A stretch of DNA of 64,000 nt from Cupriavidus sp. D384 (lineage in GTDB: Bacteria > Pseudomonadota > Gammaproteobacteria > Burkholderiales > Burkholderiaceae): the NCBI RefSeq assembly GCF_001652915.1, contig NZ_BBQI01000008.1:85414-149413 (forward strand). The letters are read 5' to 3'. The position numbers were made by a program, and so were the translations under genes. A model generated the notes under the pieces. It was not told the DNA's origin. It searched no databases and saw only the letters and a program-made list of their open reading frames with translations. How positions within the stretch are numbered: the stretch's first letter is position 1; each line of letters opens with the position of its first letter. Shown here piece by piece: positions 36,059-45,303 of the stretch.

Positions 36059-37032
36059 GCGCGCCTTCCAATAAACTTGTACATTACACGCCAGCAAACT
36101 GGCGGCACTAGCTGCTTTGCGATTGTCACGAACAGCGGAGGAATGCACTGAACCAGCAACTTCAGCCCAAAGCGCGCTGCGCGCCGGAACTGAAACGCTG
36201 GCGCGGGACCCGCCCCTGCGCCAGCCGCGCGCAGGCGCACGGCGAGAGCGTCGAAATCGTCCCTGAAAATGCCATCGGTGATGGCATCGTACTGCGGCAG
36301 CACTTCCAGTTGCGAAGTCAGCTTTTGCCGATGGGTCAACAAACTCCAGGTACCCGCGCCGTGTATCCGATAGATGGATAGCGGTGTGTTCAGAAACCCA
36401 ATCAGCCCAAACCTGCCCATCACGATATTGACCGCCCAGTCGTAGGCCCGCAGATCGAACAAGGCTGGCGGCAGCCGCTTTAGCGCTGCCGTCCGGTACA
36501 TGCAGGTCGAGAAATTACCGATCAGGTTATCAGCGATCAACTGGCGACTGTCCAGGTACCGAAATCCTTCTTCGCGCTCCACCCTTTCGGTGTACCGCGC
36601 CTGCTCTTCCGAATAAACGAAGTAGTTGCAACCACAGACCGAACACTCGCGGTGCGCCTCGAGAAAGGCAAGTTGCTGCGAAAGCTTCTGCGGGCTGCAC
36701 CAGACGTCGTCGCCCTCGAGCGCTGCCACGTATTCCGATTCCACCGCCACGAACCCGCGCTGGTAATTCCGCGTCACACCCATATTCGGCACTTCAGGCA
36801 AGAACCTGAAGCTGACACGCGGATCCTTGCCCACATACTCGGCAATGATTTCTCGCGTGTGGTCCGTAGACGCATCGTCACACACCACGACCTCGAAGGG
36901 GAAGTCGATATCCTGCCAAAGCACGCTGTCCAGCGCCTCGCGAATATATCGGGCGTGGTTGTATGTAATCAGCAGAATGCTAAGCTTCAAACCGTGTTCC
37001 TTTTGCAGTCGGGATGGGATGCACCGCGCCAA
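36055..37032 (-). CDS. Glycosyltransferase family 2 protein
   Basis: A 325-residue GT-A enzyme: LSILLITYNHARYIREALDSVL, VVVCDDASTDHTREII and YVAALEGDDVWCSPQKL with the EGDD metal motif; a C-terminal alanine- and glycine-rich stretch is followed by a hydrophobic, membrane-associating tail. The first 16 residues precede the domain; a TTG inside (before LKLSILL) is a possible alternative start. Its stop overlaps the next GT2 start. It follows the aminotransferase gene closely, so it may transfer the amino sugar made by that enzyme, which is a guess from order only. Confidence 0.86.
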   Translation of the reverse strand: MARCIPSRLQKEHGLKLSILLITYNHARYIREALDSVLWQDIDFPFEVVVCDDASTDHTREIIAEYVGKDPRVSFRFLPEVPNMGVTRNYQRGFVAVESEYVAALEGDDVWCSPQKLSQQLAFLEAHRECSVCGCNYFVYSEEQARYTERVEREEGFRYLDSRQLIADNLIGNFSTCMYRTAALKRLPPALFDLRAYDWAVNIVMGRFGLIGFLNTPLSIYRIHGAGTWSLLTHRQKLTSQLEVLPQYDAITDGIFRDDFDALAVRLRAAGAGAGPAPAFQFRRAARFGLKLLVQCIPPLFVTIAKQLVPPVCWRVMYKFIGRRA

Positions 37033-37039
37033 CGTTCAA

Positions 37040-38125
37040 TCAATACTTAAGCGAGCGATGAATCAGCCGGCAAATCATGTCGATCTCCTCGAACGACAAC
37101 GAGTGATATAGCGGCAGGCAAAGCACGCGTGATGCGACGTCATCGCAAATGGGCGTGGGCGTCTTGTCGGTAACGTAATTGAGCGAACCGAGCGACGGGA
37201 AGAAATACCGGCGCGGGAACACGTTGTGCAGGTTCAGCGCCTCGATCACTGCCAAGTTCGCCTTCTCGCTTTCGAACACCACCGGATAGTAGGCGTGGTT
37301 GTAACTGCAGTTGTCCGGCAACCGCGGCCGTTGCACCGGCAGCGTCTTGAGGTTTGCGTCATAACGCTCGCTCAGTGTCCGGCGCGACTGCAGGATCTCG
37401 TCGAGATGGTTCAGGTTGCACAACCCCATTGCCGCGTGGAACTCGGAATTTTTTCCGTTGATTCCGACACCATCGAACGCTGTCGGCGAGACATGGCCGA
37501 AATTCCGCATCCGAGCAAGCACCTTCAGGATTTCCGGATGCTGCGTCACCACCGCGCCGCCTTCAATGGTATGAAAGAGCTTGGTCGCATGGAAACTCGT
37601 GGTGGCGATATCACCAAAAGCAAACAACGACTTGCCGCGGTAGGTTGTCCCGAATGCGTGCGCGGCATCATAAATCACCTTCAGATTATGACGTTGCGCA
37701 ATACGCTCGATCTTCTCCACATCGCATGGTGTACCGTACACATGCGTTGCAAGAATCGCGGATGTGTTCTCCGTGATTCGGTCTTCGATACGAGCCGGGT
37801 CGATATTGAAAGAATGCGGACAAATATCCGCCATCACAGGGACACAATTTTCCCAGACAATACTGGAAGTGGTAGCCACATAGCTGAACGGCGTGGTAAT
37901 GATCTCGCCTTTCAGATCCAGTGCCTTGATGGCGATCTGCAGCGCCACCGTGCCGTTTGCGACAAACAGCAGGTGATCCAGACCGAGCCATTCTTTCAGG
38001 CGCAGTTCCAGTTCATTGACGAGCGGGCCGTTATTGGTCAGCCACTCGCGCGCCCAGATGTCAGACACGTATTTTTGGTACTCAGCCTGGGGCGGCAGAA
38101 ACGGTTTCGTGACGTTAATGTTCAT
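37040..38125 (-). CDS. DegT/DnrJ/EryC1/StrS-type sugar aminotransferase (VioA-like)
   Basis: A 361-residue PLP-dependent aminotransferase acting on a nucleotide-linked keto sugar. GTVALQIAIKALDL and FSYVATTSSIVWENCVPVMAD are the substrate and cofactor loops; the PLP lysine is Lys182 in SFHATKLFHTIEGG. The HATKLFHT form recalls VioA-type enzymes that make dTDP-4-amino-4,6-dideoxyglucose from the RmlB product. A 3-aminotransferase of the FdtB/QdtB type is less likely, since no keto-isomerase gene is near. The ATG at 38125 was chosen; a 14-codon upstream extension is open. It sits downstream of rmlC in block C. Confidence 0.88.
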   Translation of the reverse strand: MNINVTKPFLPPQAEYQKYVSDIWAREWLTNNGPLVNELELRLKEWLGLDHLLFVANGTVALQIAIKALDLKGEIITTPFSYVATTSSIVWENCVPVMADICPHSFNIDPARIEDRITENTSAILATHVYGTPCDVEKIERIAQRHNLKVIYDAAHAFGTTYRGKSLFAFGDIATTSFHATKLFHTIEGGAVVTQHPEILKVLARMRNFGHVSPTAFDGVGINGKNSEFHAAMGLCNLNHLDEILQSRRTLSERYDANLKTLPVQRPRLPDNCSYNHAYYPVVFESEKANLAVIEALNLHNVFPRRYFFPSLGSLNYVTDKTPTPICDDVASRVLCLPLYHSLSFEEIDMICRLIHRSLKY

Positions 38126-38191
38126 CAGTGCAATCCGCCAACATCCTAAAACGGGCCCGGCGCGCAAATAGGCGCGGGCCCAGAAAGTGCG

Positions 38192-38743
38192 TTACGCGAA
38201 AACTTCCGCCGCTTCCAGCAACGGTGCGTTGCGGTCCTTGTCGGCAAGCAGCAGTTTTCCCACATTGGGCCAGTCGATGGCGAGCGTCGGATCATTCCAC
38301 CGGATGCTCCGCTCGTGCTCTGGATACCAGTAGTCAGTCGTCTTGTACTGAACTTCGGCGGTCGCAGAAACAACCACGAAACCGTGCGCAAATCCTTCGG
38401 GAACCCACATCTGCCTCTTGTTTTCGGCCGACAACAGCGCACTGGTCCATTTGCCGAAAGTCGGCGATGAGCGCCGCACATCGACAGCCACATCGAACAC
38501 TTCACCTTCCGTCACGCGCACAAGCTTGCCCTGCGCTTGGCAAATCTGATAATGCAGGCCTCGCAGCACTCCGCACGAAGAACGCGAATGGTTGTCCTGA
38601 ACGAATGGACGGTCCACGCCGGTAGCTTCGGCAAACTTGCGCGCGTTGAAGCTTTCGAAGAAAAAGCCGCGGGTGTCGCCGAATACTTTTGGCTCGAGCA
38701 CCAGCACGCCTTCCAGCGAGGTGCGGATCACATTCAGGCTCAT
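38192..38743 (-). CDS. rmlC: dTDP-4-dehydrorhamnose 3,5-epimerase
   Basis: Third enzyme of dTDP-L-rhamnose synthesis (183 residues, cupin fold). It shows [41 protein letters not shown] with the catalytic histidine, [20 protein letters not shown] and [26 protein letters not shown]. The start overlaps the rmlA stop by four bases (ATGA). All residues expected for a working epimerase appear to be present. Confidence 0.97.
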   Translation of the reverse strand: MSLNVIRTSLEGVLVLEPKVFGDTRGFFFESFNARKFAEATGVDRPFVQDNHSRSSCGVLRGLHYQICQAQGKLVRVTEGEVFDVAVDVRRSSPTFGKWTSALLSAENKRQMWVPEGFAHGFVVVSATAEVQYKTTDYWYPEHERSIRWNDPTLAIDWPNVGKLLLADKDRNAPLLEAAEVFA

Positions 38744-39618
38744 AACGTGACGTCCTCGATGATGCGACGCAGGTAGGCGCCGTAGCCATTCTTGGACAAC
38801 TGGGCCGCCATTGCCTCGATCTGCTCAACACCGATCCAGTCGTTGCGGTAGGCAATTTCTTCCGGGCAGGCCACCATAAGACCTTGGCGATGCTGTAGCG
38901 TGGCAATGAACGTCGCAGCTTCCAGCAGCGAGTCATGCGTACCGGTATCGAGCCACGCATAACCACGCCCCATGATCTCCACGTCGAGCTTGTTAGTCTG
39001 TAGATAGTGCTTGTTGACGTCGGTGATTTCCAGTTCCCCGCGAGCGGAGGGCCGGATGGAAGCAGCGACGTCACAGACCGTATTGTCGTAAAAATACAGC
39101 CCGGTCACGGCGTAGTTCGAACGCGGCTTCGACGGTTTTTCCTCGATCGACAGCGCGCGGAAATCGCTGTCGAATTCCACAACGCCATAGCGCTCCGGAT
39201 CATGCACGTGATACGCGAAAACGGTCGCGCCGTCCTGCTTCTCGCATGCACGGGTCAACTGCCCTTGCAGGTCGTGGCCATGAAAGATGTTGTCGCCAAG
39301 GATCAGCGCGGACGGATCATTGCCGACGAATTCCTTGCCGATGATGAACGCCTGAGCCAGACCATCCGGCGAAGGCTGCACAGCATAGCTGAGATTCATA
39401 CCCCACTGGCTGCCGTCGCCAAGCATCTCCTGAAACCGCGGCGTGTCCGACGGCGTGGAAATAATGAGGATGTCCCGGATACCCGCAAGCATCAACGTGC
39501 TCAGCGGATAGTAGATCATCGGCTTGTCGTAGACCGGTAGCAGTTGCTTGGAGACCGACCGAGTAATCGGATATAGACGAGTGCCGGAGCCTCCGGCCAG
39601 GATAATGCCCTTGCGCAT
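38740..39618 (-). CDS. rmlA: Glucose-1-phosphate thymidylyltransferase
   Basis: First enzyme of the dTDP-rhamnose pathway: dTTP plus glucose 1-phosphate gives dTDP-glucose. The 292-residue protein has the nucleotide loop [56 protein letters not shown] and [21 protein letters not shown]. Glucose 1-phosphate can come from the mutase encoded at 18.9-20.3 kb. The dTDP-glucose made here can feed both the rhamnose and the amino-sugar branches. Confidence 0.97.
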   Translation of the reverse strand: MRKGIILAGGSGTRLYPITRSVSKQLLPVYDKPMIYYPLSTLMLAGIRDILIISTPSDTPRFQEMLGDGSQWGMNLSYAVQPSPDGLAQAFIIGKEFVGNDPSALILGDNIFHGHDLQGQLTRACEKQDGATVFAYHVHDPERYGVVEFDSDFRALSIEEKPSKPRSNYAVTGLYFYDNTVCDVAASIRPSARGELEITDVNKHYLQTNKLDVEIMGRGYAWLDTGTHDSLLEAATFIATLQHRQGLMVACPEEIAYRNDWIGVEQIEAMAAQLSKNGYGAYLRRIIEDVTL

Positions 39619-39630
39619 ATCAGGCGCCTC

Positions 39631-40557
39631 TCAGGAATAGATCTGGTCAACCAGGCGATGGACCCCATCGCGCCAGTCTGGGATGGACAGGCCAAACGTG
39701 GCTTGCAGCTTGGTCGTGTCCATGCGTGAATTCAAAGGCCGTGCGGCCGGAACCGGATATTCGCTGGCCGGAATCGGCTGCACCTGGGCCGCATTCACCC
39801 GCAACGTGGCGCCACGTTGCGCTGCACGCTCCACCAGCGCCTGCGCATACCCATGCCACGACGTTTCGCCACCTGCGCACAGATGGTAGATACCATCGGG
39901 CGCGGTAGCCGGCGCGAACCGCGACCATCCACGGGAGATGGCTTGGGCCGTCACGTCGGCAATCAGGGCGGCCGACGTCGGCGCACCAAACTGATCCGCC
40001 ACCACGCGCAGCGCGTCGCGCTCTGACGCCAGTCGGAGCATCGTTTTGGCGAAGTTGCCGCCGTGCAGGCCGAACACCCAGCTTGTGCGGAAGATCCAGT
40101 GCGGACAGCCAGCTTCAGCCACAGCCTGTTCCCCTTGGAGCTTGCTAAGGCCATAAACCGACTGCGGCGCCGTGGCATCATCTTCCACGTACCAGCCCGC
40201 CTTGTTTCCATCGAACACATAGTCGGTGGAATAGTGTATGAACCGACTGCCGCAACGAGCGGCGGCCGCTGCAAGATGTGCGGGAGCCTGCGCGTTGATC
40301 GCAAAGGCGATCTCCGATTCGGATTCCGCCTTGTCCACTGCGGTATAGGCCGCAGCATTGACGATCAGATGCGGCTGGACCTGATCGACCAGCGCATCGA
40401 TCGCCGCCTTGTCGCGAAGATCGCAACGGCTTCGATCCGCCAGTTCCAACCGTCCCAGCGGCGCCAGGCTGCGCGCCAACTCAAAACCGACCTGACCGCT
40501 GGCGCCAAACAGCAGAATGGTTGGATGATCGGGGAGTTCACGCACTGTAGTGCTCAC
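39631..40557 (-). CDS. rmlD: dTDP-4-dehydrorhamnose reductase
   Basis: Last enzyme of dTDP-L-rhamnose synthesis (308 residues, SDR family). It shows [22 protein letters not shown], the [14 protein letters not shown] motif, [16 protein letters not shown], the catalytic YGLSKLQGE and [19 protein letters not shown]. The order rmlB-rmlD-rmlA-rmlC is normal for many Gram-negative clusters. Its start lies 20 bases inside the rmlB gene, so the two are translationally coupled. Confidence 0.97.
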   Translation of the reverse strand: MSTTVRELPDHPTILLFGASGQVGFELARSLAPLGRLELADRSRCDLRDKAAIDALVDQVQPHLIVNAAAYTAVDKAESESEIAFAINAQAPAHLAAAAARCGSRFIHYSTDYVFDGNKAGWYVEDDATAPQSVYGLSKLQGEQAVAEAGCPHWIFRTSWVFGLHGGNFAKTMLRLASERDALRVVADQFGAPTSAALIADVTAQAISRGWSRFAPATAPDGIYHLCAGGETSWHGYAQALVERAAQRGATLRVNAAQVQPIPASEYPVPAARPLNSRMDTTKLQATFGLSIPDWRDGVHRLVDQIYS

Positions 40558-41593
40558 TTACCCAACTGCGATACTCCCCCGACGTGACATCCGACACCCA
40601 ACCCTGGTTGGACAGATACCACTGAACGGTCTTGCGCAGCCCCGTCTCGAACGTTTCCGCGGGACGCCAGCCGAGTTCGGACTCCAGCTTGCGGGCATCG
40701 ATGGCGTAGCGTCGATCATGACCGGGACGATCCTTGACGAACGTAATCAGGTCGCGATAGCTACCCGTGGCAGCAGGCTTCAGTTCGTCGAGCATGTCAC
40801 AAATGGCATGAACGACTTCGAGATTCGTCTTTTCATTCCAACCGCCCACGTTGTAAGTCTCGCCCAGGCGTCCTTGTTCGAGCACGGTACGGATGGCCGC
40901 GCAGTGGTCGCCTACGTACAGCCAGTCGCGAACGTTCTGCCCGTCACCGTAGATCGGCAGCGCCTTGCCCGCCAAGGCATTGGCAATGACCAGCGGAATC
41001 AGCTTCTCGGGGAACTGATACGGGCCGTAGTTATTCGAACAGTTCGTCGTGACCACCGGCAACCCATAGGTGTGGTGATACGCGCGCACCAAGTGGTCGG
41101 AACCAGCCTTGCTTGCCGAATACGGACTGTTCGGGGCGTAAGGCGTTGTCTCGGAGAATTGCGGGTCAGTCGGCCCGAGGGAACCGAACACCTCGTCAGT
41201 CGACACATGCAGAAACCGAAAAGCCTCACGGTCAGCCGCATTCAGGCCAGTCCAGTACTGGCGCGTCGCCTCCAGCAGCGTGAAGGTACCCACCACGTTC
41301 GTCTGCACGAAGTCCGCGGGACCGTGGATCGATCGATCGACGTGGCTCTCGGCCGCGAAATGCAGAACCGCACGCGGTCGATGCTCTGCAAACAGTTTGT
41401 CGAGCGTTTCACGGTCGTTGATGTCGGTCCGCGAAAAGATGTGTTCCATTTTGTCCGCAACGCTCGCCAGGGTCTTCAAATTACCCGCATAGGTGAGCTT
41501 GTCGATGTTGACCACCGAACCATGCCCGCCGGCCAGCCAGTCCAGGACAAAATTGGCGCCAATGAAGCCAGCGCCTCCAGTAACAAAGACCAT
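40538..41593 (-). CDS. rmlB: dTDP-glucose 4,6-dehydratase
   Basis: Converts dTDP-glucose to dTDP-4-keto-6-deoxyglucose, the branch point to rhamnose and 4-amino sugars. From the ATG at 41593 it has 351 residues; eleven extra upstream codons ([11 protein letters not shown]) are open but not family-like. [18 protein letters not shown] binds NAD; the catalytic regions STDEVFG and [20 protein letters not shown] (Tyr, Lys) and [17 protein letters not shown] are intact. It is the first gene of block C, so its upstream A+T-rich region should hold the promoter of the whole block. Confidence 0.97.
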   Translation of the reverse strand: MVFVTGGAGFIGANFVLDWLAGGHGSVVNIDKLTYAGNLKTLASVADKMEHIFSRTDINDRETLDKLFAEHRPRAVLHFAAESHVDRSIHGPADFVQTNVVGTFTLLEATRQYWTGLNAADREAFRFLHVSTDEVFGSLGPTDPQFSETTPYAPNSPYSASKAGSDHLVRAYHHTYGLPVVTTNCSNNYGPYQFPEKLIPLVIANALAGKALPIYGDGQNVRDWLYVGDHCAAIRTVLEQGRLGETYNVGGWNEKTNLEVVHAICDMLDELKPAATGSYRDLITFVKDRPGHDRRYAIDARKLESELGWRPAETFETGLRKTVQWYLSNQGWVSDVTSGEYRSWVSEHYSA

Positions 41594-41927
41594 ACTCAAC
41601 TTCTTCTCCCGAGGGATATCTGACAAGAGGACTCTTAAAAAGAGAATTTAAATTCACTTTTCTTCTTATTTTGTCACCGAACTGTGCCCACGGGGGACAC
41701 GGATACGCAATTCGACTGCAGATATCGGATGAAGCGGGATTCTATCGCACTGCAGCCGTCGCCTTGCATACATATGACCGGGAATGGAAAAAAATGTAAC
41801 TGCCCCTTCCCGAGGATTGTCACTTTGGCAAAGTATGCTATGCGCCTTTGCAGTGCACACTGTGTACGCCTGAATCGTGTGTCTTTCGGAATGAACCGGC
41901 TCGGGTCTGCTTTCTTTTTCTTACAAG
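41594..41927. promoter_or_regulatory. Divergent intergenic region between rmlB and apaH
   Basis: These 334 bases hold no gene. A pronounced A+T-rich stretch (about 41636-41682) stands out from the GC-rich surroundings and includes CTCTTAAAAAGAG (41632-41644, 5-bp arms) overlapping the perfect palindrome GAATTTAAATTC (41644-41655). It is a likely site for the block C promoter and for a DNA-binding protein. The apaH-proximal half contains a pyrimidine-rich TTTCTTTTTCTTAC run just before the start. Exact -35/-10 boxes could not be fixed. Confidence 0.55.
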
Positions 41928-42770
41928 ATGATGCTGAATATCCCCTACGCAATCGGTGACCTGCAGGGTTGCGCCTTGTCATTGGATGCATTGCTGGGCT
42001 GCCCTGAACTGGCCGACGTGCCACTACGGTTCGTCGGTGATCTGGTCAATCGCGGCCCGGATTCCCTCGGCACGTTGCGACGCATGAGATCGCTAGGCAA
42101 CCGCGCGAAGTGCGTGCTTGGCAATCACGACATTCATCTGCTGGCCGTTGCGGCAGGAGTGCGCAAGTTGGGGCGACGGGACACCATTCAGGACATTCTC
42201 GGTGCCCCGGACCGCGAAGAACTGTTGGACTGGCTACGCCATATCCCTCTCGCAAGGGAGGAAAACGGTTTCCTGTTAGTCCACGCCGGAGTACTCCCCC
42301 AATGGAGCGTGGAGCAAACACTGGATCTGGCAAGCGAGGTAGAGAAACTGCTTCGCGGGCCAAATTGGCGCACCCGGATCCGGGATATCTTCGGGAATGA
42401 GCCTGTCCGGTGGAAGGATTCACTGAAGGGCGACGACCGGCTGCGGGTCATCGTCAATGCTCTCACACGCCTGCGCTTTTGCACCGAAATGGGCGACATG
42501 GAGTTTTCCTTCAGCGGCCCGCCGGCCGACGCGCCCGTCAACTACCTGCCTTGGTTCGATGTCCCCGGCCGACAAGCCACCGACGCCACCGTTGTCTGCG
42601 GGCACTGGTCGGCGCTAGGATTGATGCTGCGGCCGGACGTCATTGCCCTCGACACGGGCTGCGTGTGGGCAGGCCAGCTCAGTGCAGTCAGCTTGGATGT
42701 GCCCAAAAACCGAAAGCTCGTCCAGGTCAACTGCAAGGAGGAAGGACTCCCTATCGAAGCCAAGGAGTAA
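41928..42770 (+). CDS. apaH: Symmetrical bis(5'-nucleosyl)-tetraphosphatase
   Basis: Metallophosphatase of 280 residues that cleaves Ap4A to two ADP and is linked to stress signalling and removal of NpN caps from RNA. The metal motifs are clear: [47 protein letters not shown] and CGHWSALG. It is a stand-alone gene between two polysaccharide blocks, transcribed against both, and its last 20 bases overlap the end of the convergent GT61 gene. ATG at 41928 and ATG at 41931 are both possible starts; no strong ribosome site is seen. Confidence 0.96.
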   Translation: MMLNIPYAIGDLQGCALSLDALLGCPELADVPLRFVGDLVNRGPDSLGTLRRMRSLGNRAKCVLGNHDIHLLAVAAGVRKLGRRDTIQDILGAPDREELLDWLRHIPLAREENGFLLVHAGVLPQWSVEQTLDLASEVEKLLRGPNWRTRIRDIFGNEPVRWKDSLKGDDRLRVIVNALTRLRFCTEMGDMEFSFSGPPADAPVNYLPWFDVPGRQATDATVVCGHWSALGLMLRPDVIALDTGCVWAGQLSAVSLDVPKNRKLVQVNCKEEGLPIEAKE

Positions 42771-45303
42771 GCGTGGACACCGCGCTCGCCTGCCGCTCTG
42801 CCCACGCCAGCGCCGCCCGGAAGTCGTTCGGGTCCACCCGGTACGCACGATGGAAGGCGTGCACCGCGTGCTGGCCGGGCGCCACCGGACTTTGTACGAA
42901 CAGGATCGGGACCCCACCGGCCTCACTGTAGCTGGCATAGCCTCGGTAGTTGAAGCTCGGCTCGTCGTGAATCAGGCCGATGACCGGAGTACCTTCCGGA
43001 CAGAACAGCGTATTTGACAACGCTGAACTGCATGATCCTACAACCATCGCTGCCGACCGGAAGGTATCGACCTGCTCCGCGAACGACAGATCCTCGGGAT
43101 AAATCGTCTCGAAACCATGCGCGTTCAGGATGGCGCGAATCTCCGACTCGTTGATCATCTGGCGGCTTGAGAACGCGTGCCGCGAAATGAAGAGCCGGCG
43201 CCCGGTACGGGCTGGCATTCCCACGCGCTTCTCCAGCGCGTCGAGCACCATCCGCTTCATGTCGCGCAGTACGTCTCGCGGCCACACTGCGTCGTAGGCG
43301 TACACGCCGATCCCGTCCAGCGGAAAATAGGTCGGCACCGGTGCCATTGCAAGGTGCCCGAACCTGACCACCTGGTCGGGTTCCAGTGCAATGATCTCGC
43401 GCCTCGATACATTGAGCAGGTCCAAACTTTCCCGGTGCGTCTTCGGCATGCCGGCATCGATCACGATTGGATAGCCGCGCAGCGCGGGAGACGCATCGTA
43501 GGCAAGCATACGTGGAAGGTATTCGCAGCCCCAATGACCAAAGTTGCGGCTCTGAACGCCAAACATCATCAGCCCGCGCGGAATTTCGAGCCGCGCTTTT
43601 GCCGGCCATTCGGTGAGCGCACGGCCCGCGTGGCGCGCGCGAATCACGGGGAAACCATCGATTCGGTCCCCGAAGATCGCCATTCCGCTGCGCGGATGCG
43701 TGGCCTGATCGGACAGCAGAACTCCGCGGTGCAGCACCACGTTGCAACGGCTTGCTGCCGTGCAGTCGTCGAGCACAGCCGCATAGAAAGGCGGCGCGGT
43801 CAGCGTGCCCGGTTCAGCCGTCAAAGCCGTTGGCGCCCGCAGGAACCGAGGCTCGATTGGCGCGATGGGCCGTTCGGGCATCAATTCCAGGTATTGACCG
43901 AAGCCTTGCGAACAATGTTCGGGGACGGAAGAGAGCGGAAGGTCCTCCACCCGGGTGGTGGCACCGGCCGGCCGGCTGTGAACCAGGTGCAAGGCCAGCT
44001 CCCGGTTACCACCCGCAAACATCAGGTTCGCCAGCCGTTCGCGAATCGGCTGCGGATTTTTGAGCCCCCTGGCCAATGCGGCGTGGTAACTCGCTTCGGC
44101 AACATCCAGCACGCCGCGCATTTCGGCCCGAAAGCCCTCTCGCGCCAGTGCCGCCGCCACGTTGGCATCGATATCGGCGGCTGGCGTCGCCCCCTGCGAC
44201 TCCGATTCGGTATAGGCCTCGATGGCTTTGTCTATCGCACCAGCCTGCTGCAAGGTCTGACCTAGCAGCGCCTTGAGCCGCGCCTTAGGCAGTGCGTGCG
44301 GCAGGTCTGCCAGCACCTGCAGTGCCTCGGCAGTTTCACCACGCACCAGCTTGCGTTCAATCAAAAGTCGCAGCGCATGGGGATGATCCGGCGATTCTGC
44401 CAGAACGTCCATGATGCGCGATTCGATGTCCGAACGCTCTAATGACAGCGGCAACCGGCCTTCATGATCGCCCCAACTTACGAAATGCTCAAACGGGTCC
44501 ACACCTGCCGCTTCGACATCGGGACTCATCGCCAGATAGTCGGTCTGATCGAACAGCCGCGACGGCGCGTGCCGCTCCGCCGGATCGACGGACAGAAAGT
44601 GTTCAAGCCACGTAACGCCAGCCGGCAGTTGATCAATTCCGGTCACCTCCCGATAGTAGCGGGCATCGAACAGCGGATGCGGACTCACTTCGTAATTCCC
44701 ACCGTGCTCCAGATAGTGTTCCAAAGCGGAGCCGATCTCCCGGCCATAACGAATCCGGTAATAGCGTTCGTCGACAAAGCGCCCCAGCCGATGCGCAATG
44801 ATCTGCTGCGCGAAACAGTTGCCGGGATCTTCGTCCAGAGCCGCGCGGGCCGCCGCCAGCAACTTGGTCGCCTCCGGGTCGAACCAGCGCCGACCCTCAT
44901 GCGCCCCACTGTGGACGAAGTGCTCGAGAGGGTTGATGCCCGCTGCGGCGACATCGGGGTTGTGCGCCAGATATTCTTTCGTGCTAAACAACGCCGACGG
45001 ATCCAGCCCTCGTGCGGCGCCTTCGCAAAGGTAGTGATCCAGCAGCGTCATGCCGTGGGGAATCGTAATACCTTGGAGTTGCGCGGCGTAGTACTCGCTG
45101 TTGAACAGCGGCTGAGGATCAAAAGAGGTGCCCCGCCCGTGCTTCGCATAGTGCTGTACGGGCGCCACGCCCCGCAACAGGCGCCCATAGCGTCGCACAT
45201 AAAAGGCAGCGTCGACGGGCCACACGCCGCAACGCCGCCTGGTAAGGCGCGAGCGCAACCGATCGCGCAGGCGCCGCGCAAGTTGAATAAGTCGCCTGCT
45301 CAT
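42751..45303 (-). CDS. Large glycosyltransferase: duplicated N-terminal repeats plus GT61 domain
   Basis: An 850-residue protein. After a basic start, residues 31-138 and 177-283 are two copies of a three-unit module whose last unit reads [25 protein letters not shown] in the first copy and [25 protein letters not shown] in the second. Residues about 285-430 are helical and TPR-like. The C-terminal part (about 560-810) is a GT61/DUF563 domain with [36 protein letters not shown] and [21 protein letters not shown]. No membrane segment is seen. It is the last gene of the Wzm/Wzt operon, so it should act on the ABC-exported glycan. The stop overlaps the apaH end. The role of the repeats is not known. 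Confidence 0.83.
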   Translation of the reverse strand: MSRRLIQLARRLRDRLRSRLTRRRCGVWPVDAAFYVRRYGRLLRGVAPVQHYAKHGRGTSFDPQPLFNSEYYAAQLQGITIPHGMTLLDHYLCEGAARGLDPSALFSTKEYLAHNPDVAAAGINPLEHFVHSGAHEGRRWFDPEATKLLAAARAALDEDPGNCFAQQIIAHRLGRFVDERYYRIRYGREIGSALEHYLEHGGNYEVSPHPLFDARYYREVTGIDQLPAGVTWLEHFLSVDPAERHAPSRLFDQTDYLAMSPDVEAAGVDPFEHFVSWGDHEGRLPLSLERSDIESRIMDVLAESPDHPHALRLLIERKLVRGETAEALQVLADLPHALPKARLKALLGQTLQQAGAIDKAIEAYTESESQGATPAADIDANVAAALAREGFRAEMRGVLDVAEASYHAALARGLKNPQPIRERLANLMFAGGNRELALHLVHSRPAGATTRVEDLPLSSVPEHCSQGFGQYLELMPERPIAPIEPRFLRAPTALTAEPGTLTAPPFYAAVLDDCTAASRCNVVLHRGVLLSDQATHPRSGMAIFGDRIDGFPVIRARHAGRALTEWPAKARLEIPRGLMMFGVQSRNFGHWGCEYLPRMLAYDASPALRGYPIVIDAGMPKTHRESLDLLNVSRREIIALEPDQVVRFGHLAMAPVPTYFPLDGIGVYAYDAVWPRDVLRDMKRMVLDALEKRVGMPARTGRRLFISRHAFSSRQMINESEIRAILNAHGFETIYPEDLSFAEQVDTFRSAAMVVGSCSSALSNTLFCPEGTPVIGLIHDEPSFNYRGYASYSEAGGVPILFVQSPVAPGQHAVHAFHRAYRVDPNDFRAALAWAERQASAVSTLTPWLR
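44455..44775 (-). repeat. Protein repeat module, copy 2 in the GT61 protein
   Basis: Encodes residues 177-283: a YYRIRYG...LEHYLEHG unit, a [10 protein letters not shown]...WLEHFL unit, and a [18 protein letters not shown] unit ending in EGR. Same order of units as in copy 1 and in the neighbouring 685-residue protein. Confidence 0.65.
44890..45213 (-). repeat. Protein repeat module, copy 1 in the GT61 protein
   Basis: Encodes residues 31-138: an AAFYVRRYG...VQHYAKHG unit, a [10 protein letters not shown]...LLDHYL unit, and a [18 protein letters not shown] unit ending in EGR. Confidence 0.65.
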
